Source: Babylonia areolata (lineage: Eukaryota > Mollusca > Gastropoda > Neogastropoda > Buccinidae). From it: a stretch of DNA of 64,000 nucleotides. The stretch spans positions 56,087,536 through 56,151,535 of the forward strand of contig NC_134896.1 of assembly GCF_041734735.1 (NCBI RefSeq). The letters run 5' to 3'. Shown here piece after piece: positions 26,691 to 38,300 of this stretch. The position numbers were made by a program, and so were the translations under genes. Each line of letters opens with the position of its first letter. Position 1 is the stretch's first letter. The notes under the pieces are model-generated. The model was not told the DNA's origin. It ran no database searches and saw only the letters and a program-made list of their open reading frames with translations.

Positions 26691-27997
26691 TCTGAATAAT
26701 ACACAGCCACTCTTTCGACTTGGAGCTTGTCGGCACTAGTAATGTTAAGTAGTAGTTCCGTATACCATTTGAAAGGAAATTAAAAGAGCTTACATTTTAT
26801 ACCAAGAATTTATTCAAAACTTATTACCAGTTTTTAGAAATATACATGTAAAATAAAGCGAAAATTGTTTTTTTAAGCATTACATTACAATATGCAGTTA
26901 TACTACGCTAAATCAATGACTTCAGAAAAGTGCAAGCTTATACGAACACAGGACGTCAGTAGTGCTAAAAATTTTATAGCTTAGTTAGTAGGTCAAAAGA
27001 ATCCAGGCAAATAAAGCGAAAGAATGACAGACGTGAAAAATCCGTTGGCTCAATCTATGTCAAGGTGGTCGGCCACACCATGCAAAAAGCCCTCTATCTA
27101 TCTTAGTATCTACTATCTATGATTTTTACTCATTTACTCAAAAATGATAAAACATAGAAGAAAAACCAGGACAGAATGGGAAAGAGGAGAAATTCAATAT
27201 AATTCATATATATAAAACCAATCTTTATTTTGTAAACATCACTCACATTACAGGCTTGGGGAAATTAGGCAAAACAGACATTTTTCAGTCTTAGCATTAG
27301 CTTCAGTTTAGCGGATGAGATTGCCGGTACCTAGTAACAGACCATAACTTAAATAAGTCTGCTTAGAAGTCTAGGTTTCTATGCATTTGGCTATACATTA
27401 TTGTGCAATATCAATATGCACACATCTGGCAGAGTTATGTAAAAATAAAAATAATGAATAAAAATACCCACACCAAGATATGTGTTGCTCCTGGCAAAAT
27501 TCTGTGAAAAAAAACCATTTTGACAATTTACAAAATATAAAATATTGTATGATTACATTACACCCATCCCCCCACCACAGATCCCCTCACTCAAAAAGAA
27601 AGACGGAAAGAAAAGAACAGCCCTGCATTTGAGTGTATTGTTAGTATGTTACACTTACACTGCACGTATCCCTGGGGAAAACAACCCACACACTAACACA
27701 GCATATTACATGTGAAACGAAGAAATATGGTGAGTCAAGAAATCAATAATTCAGTTCAAGTGAATAGAATACAATACCAGAAAATGACCCAAAATAATCA
27801 TTGATGTCACGGACGTATAGCTCACTATCTAAATCATAAAATCTTACTTGTTTTGTTGTTAGTTTTGAATCTCATCACAACTCAGTCTACATAGTGTCTT
27901 GGCCAAGTATTATTAATACCTCACAACAACTATAAATTACTGGGTTATTTGATTTTAAGAAGCGACGTACTCTTTAAACAACTGTTTCAAAAATTAC

Positions 27998-28130
27998 CTG
28001 AGGATACAAAAGCCTCCGATCAGCCTGCAGTTGTTTCACAGAACCTCCTTTGACAAGTGATTCATCGCACATCACAGATCATCAGTTTTGCTTATGTGTG
28101 AAACGTCATTTCCTCTCGAGTTTTTCTTCG
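27998..28130 (-). other. Candidate non-coding first exon of DESI2
   Basis: On the minus strand the sequence ATCCTCAG meets GTAATT at 27998/27997, a usable donor. It would pair with the strong acceptor TGCTGTTGTTGCAG just upstream of position 23327 in the coding first exon. The upstream limit is arbitrary, since no start site can be read. Confidence 0.35.
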
Positions 28131-28406
28131 AGTCAATCACGAAATCACGAAATTTCCAGCATACATAAAATTTCTTGTGAGCAAACACAAGCATTGTCTG
28201 TTTGATAAAAGTGGTTGAAATTGTTGCACTGTTTCTAAACTTTACTGGTTAAAAAAATCGTATAATAGCTCCGATTTTTTTTCTTCTGAGTTGTCATGTA
28301 TTTGGAGCACAAATAATGATGACGAAATAAGCAAGTGTGTGCAGCTTTGCCCTTCTGCTTTGGAGAGCAACGGGGTTGGTGGCAGTGTTGTTTACAAGTC
28401 TGCAAA
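28131..28406. promoter_or_regulatory. Candidate bidirectional promoter, DESI2 / BCKDHA
   Basis: This gap separates the possible DESI2 leader exon from the BCKDHA start codon. It contains no repeat or SINE. There is no TATA box in a convincing place. A GATGACGAAAT (ATF/CRE-like) lies near 28320. Assignment rests on position and orientation. Confidence 0.35.
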
Positions 28407-28882
28407 ATGCTGAGCATAGCACGACTTGCTTCACGGTTGTCTCTGTCAGGTGTGGCAGAGCGGGTTGCCAGAACTGCGGCAGTTTGCTTTCATCAATCGA
28501 GTGTAAGTAGCATTTGATCGAAAGTAAAGCAGTTAATAGTTTATGCGGAGTTCTGCGACTGCAAGTGACCTCCGCGCATTTTAAGACACCCCCCTACCCC
28601 ATCCCTCCAGGCTTCCTTTCTGTTCTGCAGTATCTGATGGAAGGATTCAATGGCATCCTTTTCTCGTGTCTTTCTTTTTTGAAGCTAATAAGGAACGTTT
28701 ATGGTTATGTAGCATTTAAAAAATACGTTGCATTTTCAGCTGTCAGTGACACAATGGTACATGTGTACAGTGCTGATGAATGAGCTTGTTTTGTGTTACT
28801 TTGGGATATTGCCATTATCTTATCAAATACAGTTATTGGTGTAAAAAATACGAACAGCTACTGAGTTATCAGGAGCCATGGT

Positions 28883-28940
<58 letters not shown>

Positions 28941-31103
28941 CCACAAAAAGCAAGCATATGCACACATACTTGTGTATTTTGTATCATGTAATGTATGGTT
29001 CAACTGCAACTAAATTTGTTTAATTTACGCATTTTACCTGGGGGTTCAGTTTAAATATAAGTTATCAATAGTAGTGCAGTAGTGGTGTGCTTCTATTGTA
29101 AAATTTTCCACGTGTGTGCTCATTCATGATTGTCCAAATTCAACTCAGAGATACAATGAATGTCGAAATTGACCTCACTGGCACAGATGTGTACATTTGT
29201 CTGTGCACACAAACACAGCACACAGTTTCATAATTGTTTTCTCGTTTATTATTTGTTTGAATTTCTTTTGGTTTTATTCAGTTCTTGAGAACAGACCAAA
29301 TAGTAAATACTTTGATTTTTTTGTTTGTTTGTTGTTGTTGTTTTTTTTTTGGGGGGGGGTTGTTTGTTTGTTTTTGTTTTGTCTTTGTTTTTTTGTGGGT
29401 TTTGGGGTTTTTTTTTTTGGTTTTTTTGTTTTTTTTGTCCTTTGCATTGAAGATTATATTTTCTATTGAAGCATCACCATCAGTAGTTCAACACTTGCAT
29501 ACAAGTGAATGTGGGAGTTGCACCCCACAAATGAAGAAGAACTGTTACATAAGCTAAAATAAGTGCCATCTACTAATTCCCCCCTAGAATCAACTGGATG
29601 ACTGCTCAAAATTCTCCTTAAAAACTATGAAGGAACTGTGCAGAAGCTTTACAGCTTGTTTTATCCCTGTTCTGTAACTACTACACTACTATGTGATGTT
29701 CCTTCACAGACCCCACTTCCCCTTCCTTCCCCCACAACAGAATATGCCTGAGAGATACTGCTTTTTATTATTTTATCATCGCCACTTAAAACCTAGCCAT
29801 CAGCGGACAGTCATATCACTACATTCATTTAGCAGTGATCCCAGTCTCCACAGGAGGAGAAAAAAACAACAACAAAAAACAAAAACAAACAACAGTTTAT
29901 TAACTTCTCAAAGCTGCTACTCTGCTGATGAAAATGTTTTTGTTTGTTTGTTTTTCTGTACATTACATGAATGAAATTAGTTCTTTGTATGTAATCTGTT
30001 GGTGGCATCCTTTCCCCCCAGAACCATATTAATTAATATATATTATTATGTATTTTCTGTGATTTATTTGTAATCCTTTGAGTGGTCATTGCTATTTCTG
30101 TGCACATAGCAGTCACAGTCAGAGTGATAAACTAAAGGCAAAGTGGTGGTGAGTTATCTCTTCAGCTTCAGGTGGGCCATTTGACTTTAGTTTATGTGCA
30201 CCGTGACTCAGGCTAACACAGCGTGCCAGCTGGGTGTTGTGTTTAATCAGTTTTACCACTGTGACTACAAGTCATATAGCAATGAGAGTGCCATTCATTA
30301 TTCAGAATGTAAGCAGGTGCAAGTTGAGCCAGAACATCTGTGTTGGGCTGAAATATGTGTACTGTTTGTTTCTGTCCATAAAAGTTGTATATCTATCTAT
30401 CCATCTGTCTGTCTATCTATTTATCTGTCTGTCTGTCTATCTATGTGTCTATATGAGTGTTTGTATTTGTATTTCTTTCTTTAGATTAACCTCTTTTCAC
30501 AATAGTGTTTTGTAATATTAGATGCGAAAAAGTTTATTTACTCGTTAGTTGGTGTGCGTGTATATGTGTGTGCCTCTGTACATATTTTAAAGATATACCC
30601 ATAATTTGGGGTGTCATTCTCCTCCCTGGTGAACTCTGGATCAAAAGTGTAATGCCTGATGTATTGTGCCACGATGCTCCATGTTCTTTAATAGAAGAAT
30701 TGTGTATCACTCATTCACTGTGTGTTACCAGGCCCTCAGGTCAACCGGTGATGGCACAGTGCGGTTTGAAGACAAGCCAGAATTTCCCGGCTCTCGCTCT
30801 TGCTATGTCCACAAACTGGAGTTCATTGAGCCAGAGGCTCAGGAAGGCATCCCAGTGTACAGAGTGCTCAACAGGGAGGGCAAGATTGTTGACCCCACAC
30901 AGGACCCAAAGGTATGGAGTACACCATGGCATACCACGTTTCTTCATGTATTGAACAGAGATCAAACGACTGATGATAAACGCCAAGTATTTATTACAAA
31001 GGCATATACATTCAAAGACACATACACGCATACACTCAAACATACACTCACACATTCTCTTTCTCTCTCTTTTTCCTTCCCTCCTCCCTCTTTCCATCCC
31101 TCA

Positions 31104-31143
<40 letters not shown>

Positions 31144-31390
31144 CTCACTGTGACAACAGTCAATGCATTCTTTACTGTATGGTCAGATAGACAAAGAAAC
31201 AATGACAAACATGCACCATGACTTGACTGTACACATGCATGCGTGTGCACACACACACATGCACTCTCTCACTCACACTGTCTTCTTCTATCTCTCTGAC
31301 AACAATCTATGCATTATGCACTAAACAATCAGCTGGACAGAGAAACACTGCAAGATGTGTCATGACAAGACACTGTACACACATGCGTGT

Positions 31391-31436
<46 letters not shown>

Positions 31437-32013
31437 CTACCTTTCTCTCTCCCTCTCTTTCTTTCTCACTGACATAATCAACGCATTGTGCACTGTACAT
31501 TCAGCTGTACAAGAGAGACGGTGACCAAGATGTACCACGACATGACACTGCACACACATGTGCATGCATGCACATTCTCTCACTCACCCTCTCCCTCCAT
31601 CTCTTAGTCTCACCCTCTCTTTCTTTCTCTCTGACAATAATCAACACATTATGCACTGTACATTCAGCTGGAGATAGAGACGGTGACAAATATGTACCAT
31701 GACACGACACTGCACTCACATGTGCGAGCATGCTCACACACTCACTCACCTCTCCCCCCCCCCTCCCCTCTCTCTTTTTCTCTCTGACAATAACTCATTC
31801 TGCACTGTACATAAGAGACAGTGACCATGATGTACCATGACATGACAGTGCACACACATGTGTGTGCGTTCACACACACTCACTCTCCTCTCTCTCTCTT
31901 TCTTTCTCTCTGACAATTACACATTCTGCACAGTACATGCAGCTGGACAGAGAGACAGTGACCAAGATGTACCATGACATGACAGTGCACACACATGCGT
32001 GTACATTCATACA

Positions 32014-32073
<60 letters not shown>

Positions 32074-35000
32074 CTTCGTCCCTCTCTTACCCTCTCATTC
32101 TTTCTCTCTGACAATAATCAACGCATTCGTCACTGTACCTTCAGCTGGACAGAGAGACGGTGACCAAGATGTACCACGACATGACTCTGCTGAACACCAT
32201 GGACCGTGTGCTGTACGAGTCACAGCGCCAAGGGAGGATCTCTTTCTACATGACCAACTACGGGGAGGAGGGCACACACATGGGGTCTGCCGCTGCCCTT
32301 GACCCAGAGGACCTGGTCTTCGGCCAGTACAGAGAAGCTGGTGAGCTCATAGTAACCTCAGTTTAGATAACCCTCCACTTCCATGCATGGGATGAGTCTT
32401 GTCAAGGTCTTCAGTGTCAGCGGATTCATTGGGGACTGCCGTTGGAGGGACGTGGTGGTGGTCTCCACTCTGGGGGAGACGCTCACTCAGTCTGGCTCCA
32501 TGACTAAGCCATTATTGTCATCAGTAGGGGGCATAGCAGGTGGTGTCCATAGTATGTTATCAGAACAGGCACTGCCGAACACCACCAAAATCTCAGCTGC
32601 AGTGCAGGGTCTCCCCTGGTGTGTGGCCTCCTAGCGACCTAACATCAATGGTTCCCTGTGGACCGCCAGCACTGGGACTGCAACAGATGAACCCAGGTGT
32701 TGCTGTGTATGGGGGACTCAGAATGAGTGGCATGGGAGTGATACCACTGAAATGGTGCAGATGATCATGATGGGGCAGCAAAAAAAAAAAAAAAGAAAGA
32801 AAAAAAGAACCTGGTGAGGTACGGAGGAATGGCCAAGTAGTAACGCGTCCACCTAGGAAGCAAGAGAATCTGAGTGCACTGGATCGACTGAATCCCACAC
32901 TTGTCAGTATTTTTCTCCCCCTCCACTGTGTCAGGAGTGGCGGTGTGGACATAAGTCATTCAGATGGGTTGAGATAGAGAGGTCCCATGTGTGAATATGT
33001 GAAATATGTACTCAGTGCACAGAGTAGAAATCATGGCAAGAAAAGGGTTTTGGGGGCAAAATTCTGTAGAAAAAATCCGCTTGATAGGAAAAAATCAATA
33101 AATTTGCAGGCAACCCCGCGCACCCCCCCACCCCCCTTCCCCCCCAAATATGTGGTGATATATTGTAGTGACACGCTCGCCCTGGGGAGATAAGCCAGAA
33201 TTTCACACAGAGAAATCTGTTGTGACAAAGAATAATACAATACAGTATTACTTTTTTGTCACAACAGATGGCTGTGTTTGAAATCGGGGCTGCTCCCCAG
33301 GTCAGAGCCCTTCGCTACAGTGCAGTGCCAACTGTTCATTTTTTTAACTTTTTTTCTGTCTGCAAGTTTCTGTTTTATGATCAAAATTGATTTTTCTACA
33401 GAACTTTGCCAGGCACAACCCCTTTTGTTGTCGTTGGTTCTTTTACATGCTCAAAGTGTGTGTTGTACATGGGACATCAGTTTATTATCTCTCTTCAGAA
33501 TGACTAGGCCCAGACCACCACTTAAGGTCTGGTAGAGGAGGGAGTGGGGGTCGAAATGCCCATGAACAATCTCTTCCTAGTCAGGAGATTTACCATGAGG
33601 CCACTGCTTTACCAACTGATATCTTATGGCTGGGGTTTCCCTGCATGTAAGATTTTGTCATTTTCTGTGTGAATTTGATGTTAAACAACATGTATTGAGG
33701 TGATGTACGTACATTATTGGCAGTGATGGAAGACAGTTTTTCTTGCATTTCTGTTTTATATCTGTGACATTGTCTAGTGGGGGACATAGAGAGAGGGAGT
33801 GGTCATGGTCATGAGTGGTTCATTATACGCGTAATTTGTCACTTGTCCTAATGATGTAAAGTGCCCTGAGCTCTTAGAGAGAAAGGCCACAACACAAATG
33901 TACATTATTATTGTTGCGGTTCTTTGTGCTTTTCTCTACGGCTTCAGTTTTAGTGGGTTGACTTTTATGTTTACTGCAGTTACGGCCTTGTTGCGGAGTC
34001 AGACTGATTTAATTTCCTCCCCCCTGGTCCACTTCTCTGAGGGGAGAGACCTTACAATTGATGGTGTTCCTTGTTGCACTTTTGGGCAGTGGTTTTCTGT
34101 TGAGGCGTGGACACTGACAGCCAAAACTGAAAGGAAGATCCAGGCCTTCGAGAACAAACGCCTGAGGAAGCTCCTTCAAATTCCCTGGATCGAGCACAGG
34201 ACCAATGAATATGTACAGAGCAGAATTAAGAACCTTGCTGGACCTCAGGAACCTCTCCTTTCAACTGTGAAGAGACGCAAGCTGATATGGTTTGGGCACA
34301 ACACTTGACACATCAGTCTGTACAAAACAGTCATGCAAGGCACCATCGAGGGCGGGAGAAGAAGAGGAAGACAGAGGAAGAACTGGCATGAGAACATCAA
34401 ACAATGGACTGGACTCCACACACGTGAGCTGCTGCCAGTGGCTGCTGACAGAGACAGATGGAGAAGGGAGGTTGCGTCTGTGGTCCTCAGGTTTCCCCCA
34501 ACGACTACTTTGTAGTTATGGGCTTGAGGTGAGGTGAGGTTTCTGTTGAGACTCACAAGGACGGTAGAGTGGGATTGCCATTGTGTAGTGGCTAAAAACA
34601 GCTTTCAAACTTCCATGCACAGGTCTGCTGTAGGAATCTTACCTGATACTTGTTACCATTTTGTAAAGTAATTTATTGTTCATTTTGAGAGTAAAATTTC
34701 TTTTACCTCACTTTTTCTGCATGAGCGGTGAAGTAGCATAGTGCAGGACATTAATCAGACCCCTGCCAGAGTCTGCACCAGTGGGTCACAGGTCAGTATG
34801 TTTGATTCAATGTAATTTTAGGAGGGAAAAAATCCTTGTAACTTCTCACACACATGTTTGTTTGCAGGAGTACTCATGTGGCGGGGCTTCACCCTGGACC
34901 AGTTCATGAACCAGTGCTACGGCAACGCTAAAGACCTGGGCAAGGGGAGACAAATGCCAGTGCACTATGGTTCCAGGGACCTCAACTTCGTCACCATCTC

Positions 35001-35230
35001 CTCCCCGCTCGCCACACAGATGCCACAAGGTGAGTGAGTGAAGACGTGGTGTGCTGCGAAGGTGACAGGAGACGACAGGGCAAGTTATGCTGCAGATTTG
35101 AACAGCGAGATGACATGATTCATGTTGATAATGTGGATGCATTAATTCTGCAAATGTAAACTTCAATCAGACACATAAGAATATAGTGTGTCATCAACAT
35201 CAGATGCAAATCTTTGGTATAAGCAGTAAA

Positions 35231-35319
<89 letters not shown>

Positions 35320-38300
35320 GTAGATATATATATGTATATATATATATCTTAATCACTTTTATGGAGTCCGTTCGCAGATTGATAAAAATGGCATCAATGG
35401 CACCACTAACCTGAGTGTGGGGCAACAAACCCCTAGAGGTCACCAGAGGAGGTGGTGGAGGTCTGGAGTCGACCGGAGGGAGCGGAGGAAGTGGAGGAGG
35501 TGGCGGGTTGGTGTTGTTGAGAGGGCCAGAAGTAGAGGGCCCAAAGTGTCCACGAATCAATTGCAATCGTGCCTTAATTTTAGCCCGATTGCCCAATCGA
35601 GCCATATAATTATGTGACCTGGTTGAAGACATAATTTGACAAAAAACAAGAACACCAGAGAATCGACAGACAGACAGAAAATACGAAAAAAAACTTAGCC
35701 ATATGAAGAGCACAGGAACAGGAGTCAAGATGGCTGCCGGAAAAAGAGGGCGCTTGTCAGGGGAGCAAAGAGGAGGTTACCTACTTCCGGGAGGTTATCG
35801 GCCGTAGCTACTTTCATTTTCTCCGCATAGGCGGATAGTAGTTTGCACAGGACAGGAATGTCAGACCCCTGCCGGAGTCTGCATTAGTGGGTCACGGTAA
35901 GCATGTTACTTAAACGTAATTTTAGGAAGAAAATTTCCTTTATCAGGAATAGAGGAATCTGGAGTATGCGAATCAGGGAAACAGGCAAAATAGGATGACA
36001 CCGAAAATAACTGAACATCACTTAGTTTGTGTGAACAGTGAGAACGTCTGCACCACACGCATGTTTTCAGTGGCTAGTGTGAACGTTCCATGTAGTCCTG
36101 TCATTTGTTGTATTAGTATTGTGACATTTTGAAATGGAACACCTGTTTAAACCAGTATTGTGACATTTTGAAATGGAACACCTGTTTAAACCAGTATTGT
36201 GACATTTTGAAATGGAACACCTGTTTAAACCAGTATTGTGACATTTTGAAATGGAACACCTGTTTAAACCAGTATTGTGACATTTTGAAATGGAACGCCT
36301 GTTTAAACCAGTATTGTGACATTTTGAAATGGAACACCTGTTTAAACCAGTATTGTGACATTTGGAAATGGAACACCTGTTTAAACCAGTATTGTGACAT
36401 TTGGAAATGGAACACCTGTTTAAACCAGTATTGTGACATTTGGAAATGGAACACCTGTTTAAACCAGTATTGTGACATTTTGAAATGGAACACCTGTTTA
36501 AACCAGTATTGTGACATTTTGAAATGGAACGCCTGTTTAAACCAGTATTGTGACATTTTGAAATGGAACGCCTGTTTAAACCAGTATTGTGACATTTTGA
36601 AATGGAACGCTTGTTTAAACCAGTATTGTGACATTCTGAAATGGAACGCCTGTTTAAACCAGTATTGTGACATTCTGAAATGGAACACCTGTTTAAACCA
36701 ATCACAGCGGCCGGAGCAGCGTATGCCTTCAAGCTGCAGCAGAAGAACCGCATTGTCATCTGTTACTTCGGGGAGGGGGCTGCCTCCGAGGGGGATGCTC
36801 ACGCAGCTCTCAACTTTGCAGCTGTGCTGGACTGCCCCATCATCTTCTTCTGGTATGCCGAAAAACATTGCATCATAGAGCATCCTAGTTTTGTTTGTCC
36901 ACTCTACTGTCCCATCATCTTTTTCTGGTATGTGAAAACTCCTTAAAGCATAGAGTGTCTTTGTTTTGTTTGTCCACTCTACTGTCCCTTCTTCTTCTTC
37001 TGGTATGTGAACAATCCTCAAAGCATAGAGTGTCTTTGTTTTGTTTGTCCACTCTACTGTCCCATCATCTTTTTCTGGTATGTGAAAACTCCTTAAAGCA
37101 TAGAGTGTCTTTGTTTTGTTTGTCCACTCTACGGTCCCATTATCTTTTTCTGGTATGTGAAAACTCCTTAAAGCATAGAGTGTCTTTGTTTTGTTTGTCC
37201 ACTCTACTGTTCCATCATCTTCTTCTGGTATGTGAAAACTCCTTAAAGCATAGAGTGTCTTTGTTTTGTTTCTACTGTCCCATCATCTTTTTCTGGTATG
37301 TGAAAACTCCTTAAAGATAGAGTGTCTTTGTTTTGTTTGTCCACTCTACGGTCCCATCTTCTTCTTCTGGTATGTGAAAAATCCTTAAAGCATAGAGTGT
37401 CTGTGTTTTGTTTGTCCACTCTACTATCCCATTATCTTTTTCTGGTATGTGAAAACTCCTTAAAGCATAGAGTGTCTTTGTTTTGTTTGTCCACTCTACT
37501 GTCCCATCATCTTTTTCTGGTATGTGAAAAATCCTTAAAACATAGAGTGTCTTTGTTTTGTTTCTACTATCCCATTATTTTTTTTTTTTATAGTTGCCAA
37601 TAAAACAAGACATCGAGCGTCTTAGTATCTTAGTATTCTGGATATATACTCGACTGTTCCATTATTTTTTTTCTGGTATGTGAAAATGAATCAAAGCATG
37701 GAGCATCATAGTTTTGCTTGTCCACTCAACTGCCTCGTTATCTTTTTCTAGGATGTGACAAATCCTTAAAGCATAGAGTGTCTTAGTTTTTGCCTGTCTG
37801 CTTTACTGTCCCATCATCTTTTTCTGCTATGCCAAAAAACCATTAAAGCATAGAGCACCTTAGTTTTCTTTGTCTGTTTTATTGTCCTGTTAGTGTCAGA
37901 TTTAAAAGAAAGAAAAAAAGAATCTAGATTGTGCTGAGAAAGAAAAAAATTGGCTACAACCTTTTAAAGGGTTAGATTTGTTCTTTTTGATAGTCTTCAG
38001 TGTCTTTTTTTTTCAGACAGTGATATCCTTTTAGTGTTCAGATGTTTACTGAAATATATCCTGTATGACAAAACACTGCTGATTGTGTGAGACAGGTGAA
38101 TATTGTATGGGTATTTTGGGGTGTTTTTTTGTTGTTGTTGTTGTTTGTTTTTGTGTTTTTGTTTTTTAACTTTAGTTTTATATTATCAGAAGAAAGAAAA
38201 AGAACAGCCATCCTGCATTCACAATTACAAGCCCATTTCATGACCCTGTTTAATTAATTCGAAACAGTGCACCAGAATTCAAAGCAATGAACCTATCAAT

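Larger units (their letters stand above)
23328..27997 (-). other. Probable DESI2 5' intron, no coding exon seen
   Basis: If the non-coding first exon near 28 kb is real, this is one intron of about 4.7 kb. It holds AC tracts at about 24100-24170 and 24948-25001, a SINE-C copy, and AT-rich sequence. I see no supported exon on either strand. Confidence 0.4.

Noticed and set aside
31862-32302. 146-codon frame running into BCKDHA exon 3
   Set aside because: It joins a decoy copy, a CA tract and exon 3 in a shifted frame; the exon 3 protein frame is different.
36067-37021. Long open frames on both strands (about 230-300 codons) with Cys/Lys/His-rich repeats
   Set aside because: They exist because the 39-bp unit is a multiple of three and lacks stops in several frames. 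They overlap intron 4 and exon 5 of BCKDHA.
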